Source: Mesorhizobium sp. BR1-1-16
Lineage (GTDB): Bacteria > Pseudomonadota > Alphaproteobacteria > Rhizobiales > Kaistiaceae
Reading direction: 5' to 3'
Assembly (NCBI RefSeq): GCF_020165495.1
Contig: NZ_JAIUIE010000002.1
Location: 186,001 to 250,000 of the forward strand
DNA length: 64,000 nt
This document shows positions 40,812 to 49,941 of this stretch, one piece after another (position 1 is the first letter of the stretch; each line of letters opens with the position of its first letter). A model generated the notes under the pieces. The model had not been told where the DNA came from. It ran no database searches and worked only from the letters and a program-made list of their open reading frames with translations. Both the position numbers and the translations under genes were made by a program.

Positions 40812-42035
40812 ATGGCGCTTCCTTCCGCTCAGGATCACCGGCTCCCCGTCACGGTTCTCACCGGCTTCCTGGGATCGGGCAAGACGACGATCCTCAACCA
40901 TATTCTGTCTAATCGCGAAGGACGGCGCGTCGCGGTCATCGTCAACGACATGAGCGAGGTCAATATCGACGCCGACCTCGTCCGCGACGGCGGCAACCTC
41001 TCGCGAACCGAGGAAACGCTGGTCGAGCTGTCGAATGGCTGCATCTGCTGCACATTGCGGGACGACCTCCTCGGCGAGGTTCGTCGCCTGGCCGGCGAGG
41101 GTCGCTTTGACTATCTGCTGATCGAGGGGACGGGAATCGCCGAGCCGCTGCCGATTGCGGCCACGTTTTCGTTTCGCGACCAGACCGGCGCCGCGCTCGC
41201 GGACATCGCGCGGCTCGACACCATGGTTACGGTCGTGGATGCCGCGAACTTCCTCGCACTCTATGGCAGCCCCGACCGCCTCGCCGACCATGGGGAAAGC
41301 CGGGACGTCGACGATCTCCGCAGCCTGACCGACCTCCTGGTCGAGCAGGTCGAGTTCGCCGATATCGTGGTGGTCAACAAGATCTCTTCGGCGAGCACCG
41401 CGGACCGCCTGGCCGTCCGCCGCATCATCGCGGCGCTGAATGCCGATGCCCGCGTGATCGAAACCGACTACGGCGATCTGCCGGCGAGTGCCGTCCTCGA
41501 TACCGGGCTGTTTGATGCCGCCAAGGCGGCGCGCCACCCTCTGTGGCACAAGGAACTATTCGGATCTTCGGACCATGTGCCCGAGACCGAGGAATACGGC
41601 ATCCGCAGCTTCGTCTATCGCGCGCGGCGCCCGTTCGATCCGGCCCGATTTCATGCCGCGCTCGAGATGGATTGGCCAGGGCTTCTGCGCGCGAAGGGCC
41701 ATTTCTGGCTGGCGACGCGGCCGGATCAGGTCGGGCTGCTTTCGATCGCCGGGGCTCAGCGCCGCGTCGATCAAAAGGGTTTCTGGTGGGCCACGGTGCC
41801 ACGGGCCGCATGGCCGGCGAACCCGGCCTTTCGCGCTTTGATCGATCGCCATTGGAGCGCCGGCTGGGGCGACCGCCGCCAGGAGCTTGTCTTCATCGGC
41901 ACGAGGCTCGACGAAGCGGCGCTGCGCGGGGTGCTCGACGCTGCCCTTGTCGGACCCGAGACCGGCTTCGATCCGGCATCCGCCGCCCATCTCGTCGATC
42001 CGTTCCCGCCCTGGCAGGCGGCGCTGCATCCCTGA
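40812..42035 (+). CDS. COG0523/CobW-family GTP-dependent metal chaperone-like protein
   Basis: A 407-aa G3E GTPase. Walker A is G-F-L-G-S-G-K-T (18-25); the metal-binding C-x-C-C motif is N-G-C-I-C-C with Cys77, Cys79 and Cys80; E-G-T-G-I-A-E-P is the family switch; the C-terminal CobW_C domain holds W-P-G-L-L-R-A-K-G. It resembles the ZigA/YciC zinc-homeostasis group. Only 8 bp separate it from the end of the giant gene, and the following genes run in the same direction, so it seems to belong to the secretion operon. Perhaps it loads metal into the giant protein, otherwise it is a hitchhiker. No Zur site was recognised. Confidence 0.88.
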   Translation: MALPSAQDHRLPVTVLTGFLGSGKTTILNHILSNREGRRVAVIVNDMSEVNIDADLVRDGGNLSRTEETLVELSNGCICCTLRDDLLGEVRRLAGEGRFDYLLIEGTGIAEPLPIAATFSFRDQTGAALADIARLDTMVTVVDAANFLALYGSPDRLADHGESRDVDDLRSLTDLLVEQVEFADIVVVNKISSASTADRLAVRRIIAALNADARVIETDYGDLPASAVLDTGLFDAAKAARHPLWHKELFGSSDHVPETEEYGIRSFVYRARRPFDPARFHAALEMDWPGLLRAKGHFWLATRPDQVGLLSIAGAQRRVDQKGFWWATVPRAAWPANPAFRALIDRHWSAGWGDRRQELVFIGTRLDEAALRGVLDAALVGPETGFDPASAAHLVDPFPPWQAALHP

Positions 42036-42088
42036 TCGGCCGGCTGCCAGCCGTCCCTGTTCCCTGAAGTCCACTTATGGAGAGTGCC

Positions 42089-42394
42089 ATGTCTGACGAA
42101 CTCTATGCCGACGGTGTTGGCGAGATCACGATCACCGGCTCGATCGTACGGATCGATTTCGTGAGCCTTTCGCCCGAGGAGCGCGACGGGAACAACAATC
42201 CGAAGGCCGTCTTCCGTCAGCGCGTGATCATGCCGGTCGATGCCTTCGCCAATTCGATGGATCTGCTGCAGAAGGCCCTGAACGGCCTGGTCGAGGCCGG
42301 CGCTATCCGCAGGATTGCGGATCTGCAGAAGGCCCCGGTTCCGGAGATCCACCGGGAGGCGGCAACCGCCAATGCCTCGCCGAACTTCAACTGA
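42089..42394 (+). CDS. Uncharacterised 101-aa protein in type I secretion operon
   Basis: A 101-aa soluble protein: beta-rich first half (E-I-T-I-T-G-S-I-V-R-I-D-F-V-S-L-S-P-E-E-R), then R-V-I-M-P-V-D-A-F-A-N-S-M-D-L-L-Q-K-A-L-N (an amphipathic helix) and a loose tail. GGAGAG lies 5 nt before the ATG at 42089; the ATG at 42077 is part of that site. I do not recognise a family. It stands 28 bp before the transporter gene, so an accessory or chaperone role in secretion is possible but unproven. Confidence 0.75.
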   Translation: MSDELYADGVGEITITGSIVRIDFVSLSPEERDGNNNPKAVFRQRVIMPVDAFANSMDLLQKALNGLVEAGAIRRIADLQKAPVPEIHREAATANASPNFN

Positions 42395-42422
42395 CCCGTA
42401 GCACCCCTGTTGAGGGCAGATC

Positions 42423-44567
42423 ATGGCCGGCAACCCTCATACCGGGCTTCAATGCCTGGCCCTTGTCGCCCGTCACCACGGGGTCGACCTCTCGCCCGAG
42501 AGGTTGATGCATGATCATGCCCTTGACGGGTCTCCGGTCGCCGCGCGGCAGTTGCTGCGCATGGCGAAGGAGGCAGGTCTCCGCGCGAAGCACACGCCCC
42601 TGAGCTGGAAGTCCCTGACAAAGCTCGGCGGAGCCTATCCGATCCTGGCGCGGCTCGAGAACGGCAACTGGGTGGTGATCGCCGGGGTCGTGGAGAGCAA
42701 TGGCGAGACGCAGGTCCGCGTTCTCGATCCACTCGCCGTCCGGCCCGAAATGCTGCTGCTTGACGAGGCCCGTCTCGCGCGGGTCTGGGACGGCACGGCG
42801 ATCCTCATGAAGCGCTCGCATGGGCTGCTCGACGAGAACCAGCCCTTCGGGTTCCGCTGGTTCATTCCCGAGATCGTCCGCCAGCGCAGGCTGTTTCGCG
42901 ATGTGGCGCTTGCAGCGCTCGTGCTCTACGCGCTCGGACTGGCGACGCCGATCTTCTTCCAGATCGTCATCGACAAGGTTCTGGTCCATCAGAGTTATGC
43001 CACGCTGACCGTGCTGACGATCGGCGTCGGCGCGGCGCTGTTCTTCGATGCCGCTTTCACGTTCCTGCGCCGCTATCTGCTGCTGTACGCGACCAACAAG
43101 ATCGACATCCGCGTCGCAACGCGGACGTTCGGCCATCTGCTCGACCTGCCGATCGCCCTGTTCGAGCAGACCTCGGCCGGCGTGCTCGTCAAGCACATGC
43201 AGCAGGTGGGGCGCATTCGCGAGTTCCTGACCGGGCGCCTGTTCTTGACGCTTCTCGATGGCCTGTCGCTGTTCGTCTTCCTGCCGATCCTGTTTCTCTA
43301 CAGCGTCAAGCTGACCCTGGTCGTGCTCGGCTTCACGGCGCTGGTCGGTCTGGTCGTGATGCTGCTGGTCGGTCCGTTCCGCCGGCGCCTCAAGGCGCTC
43401 TACGAGGCGGAGGGCGAGCGCCAGGCCCAGCTCGTTGAAACCGTGCATGGCATGCGTACCGTCAAGTCGCTGGCGCTCGAGCCGCGCCAGCGCCGCATCT
43501 GGGACGATGGATCGGCGCAATCAGTCTCGGTCCGCTTCCGGGTCGAGAAGATCTCGACGGTGGCACAGGCGGTCACCGGTCTGCTCGAAAAGCTGATGAG
43601 TGTCGCGATCATCGGGCTCGGCGCGCTCGACGTCTTCAACGGCAGCATGACCATCGGTGCATTGGTCGCGTTCAACATGCTGACTGGCCGTGTCTCGGGG
43701 CCGCTGGTCCAGATCGTGACCATGGTTCACGAATACCAGGACGTCGCGCTGTCGGTGCGCATGCTCGGCGAGATCATGAACCAGCGCCGGGAGAATTTCG
43801 GCCGGGGCCGCGGCCTGCAGCCACGTCTTGCCGGCCGGGTCGAGTTCGCCAATGTCTCCTTCCGTTACGGCACCGATGGCGCGCCCGCGCTCGACGATGT
43901 CTCCTTCACAGTTCCGGCAGGATCGGTCTTCGGCATCGTCGGCAAGAGCGGATCTGGCAAGACGACCGTCACGCGGCTCATCCAGGGCCTCTACAGCATC
44001 CAGCAAGGGCTCGTGCGCATCGACGGCTATGACAGCCGCGAACTCGATCTGGTGCACCTGCGCAAGAGCATCGGCGTCGTCCTTCAGGACAGCTTCCTGT
44101 TTCGAGGCTCGGTGCGCGACAATATCGCGGCGGCCAAGCCCGACGCGAGCATCGAGGAGATCGCCGAGGCCGCCCGGGTTGCCGGCGCCGACGAATTTAT
44201 CGAGCGCCTGCCGCGCGGTCTCGAGACCATGCTGGAAGAAAATGCCTCGAACCTCTCCGGCGGCCAGAAGCAGCGCCTCGCGATCGCCCGCGCGCTGATC
44301 ACCAATCCGCGCCTACTGATCCTCGACGAGGCGACGAGCGCGCTCGATCCCGACAGCGAGGCGATCATCCGCCAGAATCTCAGGCGCATCGCCGAGGGGC
44401 GCACGGTGATCATCGTCTCGCACCGCCTTTCGACGCTGACCGATGCCGACGCGATTCTCGTCATCGAGCGCGGCCGCATCGCCGATCTCGGACGGCATGA
44501 CGCGCTCGTCGCGCGCTGTTCGACCTACCGCCATCTCTGGTCGCAGCAGACGAGGCAGGTCGCATGA
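42423..44567 (+). CDS. Type I secretion ABC transporter (HlyB-like) with C39-like domain
   Basis: A 714-aa permease-ATPase. Residues 1-130 are a C39-peptidase-like domain (G-L-Q-C-L-A-L-V-A-R-H-H-G) without the peptidase Cys-His pair: the usual H-F-V-V is N-W-V-V here, so it is a non-cleaving docking domain as in HlyB. Residues 150-430 hold six membrane helices. The ATPase has Walker A G-K-S-G-S-G-K-T-T at 507-515, signature L-S-G-G-Q-K-Q-R near 610 and Walker B L-L-I-L-D-E-A-T-S-A near 630. It would export an unprocessed substrate, most likely the giant protein. Its stop overlaps the start of the HlyD gene. Confidence 0.93.
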   Translation: MAGNPHTGLQCLALVARHHGVDLSPERLMHDHALDGSPVAARQLLRMAKEAGLRAKHTPLSWKSLTKLGGAYPILARLENGNWVVIAGVVESNGETQVRVLDPLAVRPEMLLLDEARLARVWDGTAILMKRSHGLLDENQPFGFRWFIPEIVRQRRLFRDVALAALVLYALGLATPIFFQIVIDKVLVHQSYATLTVLTIGVGAALFFDAAFTFLRRYLLLYATNKIDIRVATRTFGHLLDLPIALFEQTSAGVLVKHMQQVGRIREFLTGRLFLTLLDGLSLFVFLPILFLYSVKLTLVVLGFTALVGLVVMLLVGPFRRRLKALYEAEGERQAQLVETVHGMRTVKSLALEPRQRRIWDDGSAQSVSVRFRVEKISTVAQAVTGLLEKLMSVAIIGLGALDVFNGSMTIGALVAFNMLTGRVSGPLVQIVTMVHEYQDVALSVRMLGEIMNQRRENFGRGRGLQPRLAGRVEFANVSFRYGTDGAPALDDVSFTVPAGSVFGIVGKSGSGKTTVTRLIQGLYSIQQGLVRIDGYDSRELDLVHLRKSIGVVLQDSFLFRGSVRDNIAAAKPDASIEEIAEAARVAGADEFIERLPRGLETMLEENASNLSGGQKQRLAIARALITNPRLLILDEATSALDPDSEAIIRQNLRRIAEGRTVIIVSHRLSTLTDADAILVIERGRIADLGRHDALVARCSTYRHLWSQQTRQVA

Positions 44568-45970
44568 ACGCCAATGTCCGATCGACGGAAGGGAGCGAGC
44601 CGGTTCCGCACGGCCGGCGCCCTTCGCTCGTGCCGGTGCCGGTGCATCGCGCCGTCATTGCAGAGTTTCAATCCGACGCGCTCGAGCTTGAAGAGCGCGA
44701 CCCGCCACGCGTGGCGCGGATCACCCTCTACGGCATCATGGCGCTGCTGGGCTCGACCGCTGTATGGGCCTCGCTCGCGTCAGTCGACGAGGTCGTGGTC
44801 GCGCCGGGCAAGCTCGTCACCACCAAGCCGACCATCATCGTCCAGCCCCTGGAGACCTCGATCATCCGTTCGATCGACGTCGCCGTTGGCGAGACCGTCC
44901 GCGCGGGCCAGACCCTGGCTCGGCTCGACGCGACTTTCAGCCAATCCGACGTCGACCAACTCCAGGCGAAATTCCGGGCGTTCGACGCGCAGGTGAAGCG
45001 GATGGAGGCGGAGATCCGCGACGAGGATTACGGGCTGGAGGCAGGTAGTACGCCCGATGAGCTGTTGCAGGTCGAGCTGTTCGGCCAAAGGCGCGCCTTC
45101 CGGCTCTCGCAGCTGCAGAATTTCGAGCAGCAGATCGCCGGGCAGGCGGCAGATCTTAAGTCGGGCACGGAGCAGGAGGCGATTCTCGTCGTACGGCGCG
45201 ATAACCTGCAGCTCATCGAGACGGCGCGGGACACGCTCTACAAAAAGGAATTCGGCTCGCTGCTCAACCTCCTGAGCTCGCGCGATGCCCGCCTCGATGT
45301 CGACGCGAGCATCGTGGCGCTGCACGGCAAGCGCGAGCAGGGCACCCATCTTCTCGCCAAGCTCAAGGCAGACCGGCAGGCCTTCCTCGACGACTTTCGT
45401 CGCACCACGATGGAGAAGCTGGTCGAGGTCCGCAATCAGCGCGACACGGTCGACGAAGAGCTCAAGAAGATGAAGCTTCGTCGCAACCTCATCGCCTTGA
45501 CCGCGCCGGCCGATGCCGTCGTCCTCGACCTCGCGCAGCGCTCGATCGGTTCGGTGGTGCGCGAGGCGGAGCCGATCGTCACGCTCGTGCCGCTCAATGT
45601 GCCGCTCGAAGCCGAGGTCTCGATCAATGCGCGCGACATTGGCCGCATCGAGACCGGCGATACGGTGCGGGTCAAGTTCGACGCTTATCCTTTCCAGAAA
45701 TATGGGACGGCGGAAGGGACGATTCGCACCATCAGCCGCGACGCCTTTACCCCCAGCCAGCAGGAGGCCGCCATTGGCCAGTCTCCGCTGCCCTATTTCC
45801 GTGCCCGCGTCGCGCTCGCGGACAGCCGGCTTCAGGCGGATGGCGCGCCCGTCTCGCTGCTGCCCGGCATGTCGGTCTCATCCGAGATCAAGGTCGGACG
45901 CCGAACGGTCATGTCCTACTTCCTTTACCCGATCACGCGCGGGCTCGACAGCGCCATTCGCGAGCCCTGA
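44564..45970 (+). CDS. HlyD-family type I secretion membrane fusion protein
   Basis: A 468-aa periplasmic adaptor: one N-terminal membrane helix (I-M-A-L-L-G-S-T-A-V-W-A-S-L near residue 55), a biotinyl-lipoyl-like half (V-V-A-P-G-K-L-V-T-T-K-P), a long coiled coil (130-300), then the beta-barrel with V-E-A-E-V-S-I-N-A-R-D-I-G-like text and the signature R-V-A-L-A-D-S. It bridges the ABC transporter and a TolC-type channel, which is not in the window. The ATGA overlap with the transporter indicates coupled translation. Confidence 0.93.
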   Translation: MNANVRSTEGSEPVPHGRRPSLVPVPVHRAVIAEFQSDALELEERDPPRVARITLYGIMALLGSTAVWASLASVDEVVVAPGKLVTTKPTIIVQPLETSIIRSIDVAVGETVRAGQTLARLDATFSQSDVDQLQAKFRAFDAQVKRMEAEIRDEDYGLEAGSTPDELLQVELFGQRRAFRLSQLQNFEQQIAGQAADLKSGTEQEAILVVRRDNLQLIETARDTLYKKEFGSLLNLLSSRDARLDVDASIVALHGKREQGTHLLAKLKADRQAFLDDFRRTTMEKLVEVRNQRDTVDEELKKMKLRRNLIALTAPADAVVLDLAQRSIGSVVREAEPIVTLVPLNVPLEAEVSINARDIGRIETGDTVRVKFDAYPFQKYGTAEGTIRTISRDAFTPSQQEAAIGQSPLPYFRARVALADSRLQADGAPVSLLPGMSVSSEIKVGRRTVMSYFLYPITRGLDSAIREP

Positions 45971-46297
45971 CCGAGACTTCAGCCAAAAGGGCTAGGTCGA
46001 GAACAACGCGGCTGATGCACAGCATCGCCGCAAGGTCAATTTGGCTGACCAAGGTCAACAGCCGCGCAACGCTTTCCATACAGCGATGCTCTCACGCCGA
46101 AGTCTCGTCCGGCTGCCAAATCCTCCTGCGTCGACGGAAACCGCGTCAGGTGCGGCTTTTCTGAACGGCTGTTGCTTCTCGGCCTGCACCCGTGGCCTGG
46201 GCGCTATGCGCCTTCTGGCCGATCGCGGCTGAACCTCCTGGAACGGCGAGGTTGGGCCGGTTGCAGCATACACCCGCCGATTGCTGCGCCGCGAGGC

Positions 46298-46322
46298 GAC
46301 TGTACAGTCATCCAGTATAAAT
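46298..46322 (+). promoter_or_regulatory. Palindrome with downstream -10-like element
   Basis: GACTGTACAGTC at 46298-46309 is a perfect 12-bp palindrome; TATAAAT follows at 46316-46322. There is no clear -35, so an activator bound to the palindrome would be needed. It would drive the small frame at 46374 or an RNA. Confidence 0.35.
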
Positions 46323-46373
46323 AGGCTGTGATCTCAGCCATATGCCGTTGACTAGAGAATCGGTTGGACTTCG

Positions 46374-46532
46374 ATGGATAAGAATATTATGCTGCACCGC
46401 ACTATCGATGTCGCAGGGCATCATTTTATGCGTCGAAGGCCAGAGATGCGCGATTTAACCATGATGGTGGGCGCGATAAGGCCTTCGGATGTGGCTGATA
46501 TGAGTAGTTCATTTGGTGGAAGAGGGGAATAA
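46374..46532 (+). CDS. Possible 52-aa small protein
   Basis: An ATG-to-TAA frame of 52 codons, methionine- and arginine-rich (M-D-K-N-I-M-L-H-R-T-I-D, later R-R-R-P-E-M-R-D-L-T-M-M). It begins about 45 bp downstream of a -10-like TATAAAT. There is no convincing Shine-Dalgarno, and I recognise no family, so it may be chance. Confidence 0.2.
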   Translation: MDKNIMLHRTIDVAGHHFMRRRPEMRDLTMMVGAIRPSDVADMSSSFGGRGE

Positions 46533-46566
46533 GCCTCATGTCGGTGCATCTCTACCGCGATCGAGG

Positions 46567-46598
46567 TTGATAGATTTGTGGAACTGCTATAAGTTCCA
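46567..46598 (+). promoter_or_regulatory. Promoter with overlapping palindrome for the LuxR-type gene
   Basis: TTGATA (46567-46572), a 15-bp spacer and TATAAG (46588-46593) preceded by TG, i.e. an extended -10. The -10 lies within a perfect TGGAACT-N6-AGTTCCA palindrome (46579-46598), so a bound protein would block RNA polymerase. The gene starts about 110 bp downstream. Autoregulation is a fair guess. Confidence 0.5.
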
Positions 46599-46706
46599 TT
46601 TTGTTAAGCTTTCGAACTCGTCCCCTACCGACGGCATTTTTCGGACGAGGAGCAGAGGCCACTGGGCAGGGAATTATTCGACACACTAACAATCGGGTAT
46701 GTCAAA

Positions 46707-47486
46707 ATGTTGATGAACAGGGATAAGTCCGTTCCACATAAAATGAACCTGATTGAAGCACTGCCGGTAGACGCTATCGATAGTGGTAGAAATGAGGATG
46801 ATCTGTCAGAAAATTCTTATACAAAGGACAGTATCTCCATTATCGATGAGAATGCGTTTGCGCGGGATTGTCTGGCGCGGTGCCTTTGCGATATCGAACG
46901 CGACTGCGCCATCCTGACATTCGCCGATGTGGATGAATGGCAGCGGTTTGATCGAGGCGTAGGGGGATCCATCGTACTACTTTGTGCGGTGGGAGCGACG
47001 GCAACTGAGAATGTGCTTCATCGCGATCTGGCAAGGATGAAGATGATCGATCCGCTGGCTCGGTTCATCATCATGTCGGACAGCGAAAATCCGGATCAGA
47101 TGCTGGATGCGATCGAGCATGGTGCCAGCGGATATATTCCGAGCAGCATCAATCTCGATGTGGCCGTCAAGGCTATCAGGCTGGTTCGTGCCGGCGGGGT
47201 GTTCATTCCGGCCAGTGCGCTGCTGAAGAGCCGTTCGGCCGCTGATCAGGTGGCCTCGCGCAAGGAAGGCGAGCGCTCGCTCTTCACGGCGCGGCAGGCG
47301 GAGGTCGTCAAGGCGCTGCGTCGCGGCCAGCCGAACAAGCTGATCGCCTATGAGCTCAATATGGGGGAATGCACCGTCAAGGTTCACATCCGCAACATCA
47401 TGAAGAAGCTCAACGCCCGAAACCGGACCGAAGTGGCCTTCATGACCAACGGCATGTTCCTTCCGGAAGGGGACTCACCGCGCTAG
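46707..47486 (+). CDS. LuxR-family regulator with degenerate receiver domain
   Basis: A 259-aa protein: about 40 variable residues, a receiver-like domain (42-165) and a C-terminal LuxR helix-turn-helix (195-250: T-A-R-Q-A-E-V-V-K-A-L-R-R-G-Q-P-N-K-L-I, then C-T-V-K-V-H-I-R-N-I-M-K-K-L). The acidic pair is kept (Asp48, Glu49), but the phospho-acceptor position is Cys93 (I-V-L-L-C-A-V-G) and the conserved Lys after G-Y is missing, so it should not be switched by phosphorylation. It stands between the secretion and polysaccharide loci and could control either. Confidence 0.9.
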   Translation: MLMNRDKSVPHKMNLIEALPVDAIDSGRNEDDLSENSYTKDSISIIDENAFARDCLARCLCDIERDCAILTFADVDEWQRFDRGVGGSIVLLCAVGATATENVLHRDLARMKMIDPLARFIIMSDSENPDQMLDAIEHGASGYIPSSINLDVAVKAIRLVRAGGVFIPASALLKSRSAADQVASRKEGERSLFTARQAEVVKALRRGQPNKLIAYELNMGECTVKVHIRNIMKKLNARNRTEVAFMTNGMFLPEGDSPR

Positions 47487-47767
47487 GCTGACAAAGGGTC
47501 GCGACGGGGATGCGGGCCCCTGCCGCGGCCGCTGGATCATCTTGCTGAGGCTTTCGGGGAAGCCTCGATGGTCCATAGGCGATCACGCATCGACAGATTC
47601 AGCCTGTGCCGGGTCGTAACCGGATTTCGCCAGGCAATGGCGGCACGACGCTGGCTGCCTGGCAGTCTGGCGCGCGGGCGGCCCACCTCATCCGGGCAAA
47701 GGCCGCGCTGATCGCTGCCACCGGCATGCCGCCGGCGCGATTCTATGCTGGGTTTTGCGTTCGTTCG

Positions 47768-48769
47768 CTATAGAAGCGAAGCGATGCCGTCTGCGGGCTG
47801 CGGCGCGCCGCGATAGACGATCTCGGCGGCCTTGAGGCTGCCAGCCTGCAGGCGAATGATCGGCTCCGGACCGAGGCGGTTGAGCAGGATGCCCATATGC
47901 CCTCGGCCGGGTTCAGTCAGGGGCCAGAGGCGGAGGCCGGCTGATCGTGCGGCGGAGCGGTCGATATCGCCCCAGAACTGGGCCAGCAGAGCGCCAGGCG
48001 CGCGGCGGGCAATCATATCGAGGGATGCCCGCCCAAGGGGCCGCTCGCGCGGCGTCAGGGACAGGAGCACGGCATCCCAGGCGCCCTCCCGCATCGGCGT
48101 GATATCATCGAACAGCTCGGCCGTGGCGCCGGCCTCCTGAAGTCCCTCGATCAGAAAGTCGGCGAAGGGATTGTCGCAGAGCACGGCAACGCGCTTGTCG
48201 GCGACGTTCAGGTCGCCATCGCGCAGCAGGCGCACGCAAAGCGGCCCCAAGAACGGGAACACGGCGACGTCGGGGTGACGCTCGTTGACTGCGGCGATGC
48301 GGATCCCGCGGTCGCGGCAGGCCTGCAGATCGAAATCGGTCCCACGAAACTCCCACGCCTCGAACATCAGGGCGATCACCGCCTCATGCGGCAGAAACCT
48401 GATGATGTCGCGAGTGATCGGGCGAAGGCGGCCCGAATTGGTGAGAATGCTGCAGCTGTTCAAAGCTGCCGTCGAAATCCCGATGGAGAAGGATATCCGC
48501 GCTTCGACGCCGGCGATCCGGGCCAGCCTGCGCGTTGCCTCGATCGCGTCGCGGGCGCTGCCGTGATGAACGGTATCGCGCGCGCAGGCATGCACCTCCG
48601 CGCCGGCGATCGCTGCGATCACGGCGGTGGAGGCATAGGCGCCCGTCGCCGCCTCGGTGACGACTTGAAGCTTCGAGAGGTCGAGCTGCAGGATGTCGAT
48701 GCGGCGCCTCATGCTGTGCAGCATCTCGTCCTCGAGGCCGGGATTGGTTTCCGCGGGTTCCAGCGTCAT
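47768..48769 (-). CDS. Unknown 333-aa protein of the nucleotide-sugar operon, Rossmann-like
   Basis: I do not recognise this family. Two alternating beta-alpha halves are visible: the first around [18 protein letters not shown], the second beginning [15 protein letters not shown] near residue 195, which reads like a nucleotide-binding beta-alpha start though without G-x-G-x-x-G. A conserved-looking [12 protein letters not shown] stands between them. It overlaps the upstream aminotransferase by an ATGA and ends the operon, so a role in making or transferring the amino-sugar is likely. No signal or membrane helix is seen. Confidence 0.75.
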   Translation of the reverse strand: MTLEPAETNPGLEDEMLHSMRRRIDILQLDLSKLQVVTEAATGAYASTAVIAAIAGAEVHACARDTVHHGSARDAIEATRRLARIAGVEARISFSIGISTAALNSCSILTNSGRLRPITRDIIRFLPHEAVIALMFEAWEFRGTDFDLQACRDRGIRIAAVNERHPDVAVFPFLGPLCVRLLRDGDLNVADKRVAVLCDNPFADFLIEGLQEAGATAELFDDITPMREGAWDAVLLSLTPRERPLGRASLDMIARRAPGALLAQFWGDIDRSAARSAGLRLWPLTEPGRGHMGILLNRLGPEPIIRLQAGSLKAAEIVYRGAPQPADGIASLL

Positions 48770-49941
48770 GAGGATTGGGTCGCCAGGACACGGGAGCGGG
48801 CGGATTTCTGAACCGCATCGGCGAGCGTCTCGATGACCTTCAACTGCTCCTCATTCGTGAGCTGAGGATAGAGCGGCAGGATGATCGACTGGTCGCGGGC
48901 GATTTCCGACCGGCGCAGCGAATGCGGTGTCGGCAGATCGGCATAGGCGTCTTCCATGTGCACGCACATGATGCCGCGGCGCGTGGAAATGCCTTCGTCG
49001 AGCATCGCCTGCATGATCGCGCGTTGATCCAGCCATGGCGCCAGCATCACGCAGTAACTCTGCCAGTTGGACATAGCCCAGTCCGGCTCGTGCGGCGCGA
49101 TGAGGCCATCGATACGCGCGATCGCCGCGGTGTAGATTTCGGCTTTCCGCCGCCGTGCGGCGATGATCTGTGGCAGTCGTTTCAGCTGTTCGCGCCCGAC
49201 GGCTGCCTGGATATCCGTCATCCGGTAGTTGAAGCCGCGAACCGGATAGCTCTCGAAGACGACCTTGCGGCTGTCATGGCGCACCGTGTCGGAAACCGAC
49301 ATGCCATGCTGGCGCCAAAGGCGGAAAAGCGCGTCCCATTTCGGATTGCGGGTCGTCAGCATGCCGCCATCGCCGACGGTTAGCACCTTGCGGGGATGAA
49401 AGGAGAAGCAGACGATATCGCCTTGCGGCGCGCCGATCGGCTGCCAGTCGGCTCCGACGCGGATCTGCGATCCGATCGCGCAGGCGGCATCCTCGATGAC
49501 GGGGAGCCCGTGCGCGCGGGCGACGCGCATGATGGAGCGCATGTCGCATGGCATGCCCATCTGATGCACGCAGAGGATTGCCTTGGTGCGCGCGGTGATC
49601 GCTCGCGCGATCAGCTTCGGATCCATGTTGAAGCCGTCGGGTCCGATATCGACGAAGACGGGCGTCGCGCCGCATTGCCGGATGGCGTTGGCGGTCGCGA
49701 TGAAGGTGTGGCTGACGGTGACGACCTCGTCGCCTTCGCCGATTTCGAGCGCCAGCAGCGCGAGATGGAGGGCGACGGTGCAGTTGGACACGGCGCAGGC
49801 ATGCTCGACGCCGACAAGCGCCGCGAATTCCGCCTCGAAGGCGGCCACCTGCGGCCCTTGCGTCAGCCAGCCGGAAAGGATGGTCCGGCTGGCCGCGTCG
49901 GCTTCCTCCTGGCCGAGCAGGGGTTTTGCGATCGGGATCAC
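48766..49941 (-). CDS. DegT/DnrJ/EryC1/StrS aminotransferase (sugar aminotransferase)
   Basis: A 391-aa PLP enzyme of the sugar aminotransferase family. The PLP-binding Lys185 is in [14 protein letters not shown] at 151-154 supplies the pyridine-contacting Asp. The start is a GTG at 49941, 8 nt after GGAG, overlapping the stop of the epimerase gene (GTGA). It transfers an amino group to a keto-sugar nucleotide. Its sequence differs clearly from the WbpE-like enzyme two genes upstream, so the operon may place two amino groups or act on two sugars. Confidence 0.92.
   Translation of the reverse strand: MIPIAKPLLGQEEADAASRTILSGWLTQGPQVAAFEAEFAALVGVEHACAVSNCTVALHLALLALEIGEGDEVVTVSHTFIATANAIRQCGATPVFVDIGPDGFNMDPKLIARAITARTKAILCVHQMGMPCDMRSIMRVARAHGLPVIEDAACAIGSQIRVGADWQPIGAPQGDIVCFSFHPRKVLTVGDGGMLTTRNPKWDALFRLWRQHGMSVSDTVRHDSRKVVFESYPVRGFNYRMTDIQAAVGREQLKRLPQIIAARRRKAEIYTAAIARIDGLIAPHEPDWAMSNWQSYCVMLAPWLDQRAIMQAMLDEGISTRRGIMCVHMEDAYADLPTPHSLRRSEIARDQSIILPLYPQLTNEEQLKVIETLADAVQKSARSRVLATQSS

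Larger units (their letters stand above)
45971..46706. other. AT-richer regulatory gap between secretion and LuxR-type genes
   Basis: A 736-bp gap that is visibly less GC-rich than its surroundings, especially from 46290. It contains two palindromes next to -10-like hexamers (46298-46322 and 46567-46598, listed separately) and one possible 52-codon gene. No RNA gene is recognised; a non-coding RNA from the first promoter is possible. Confidence 0.55.

Noticed and set aside
46041-46232. 63-codon plus-strand frame after the HlyD gene
   Set aside because: No ribosome site, no start of good quality and no protein-like pattern.
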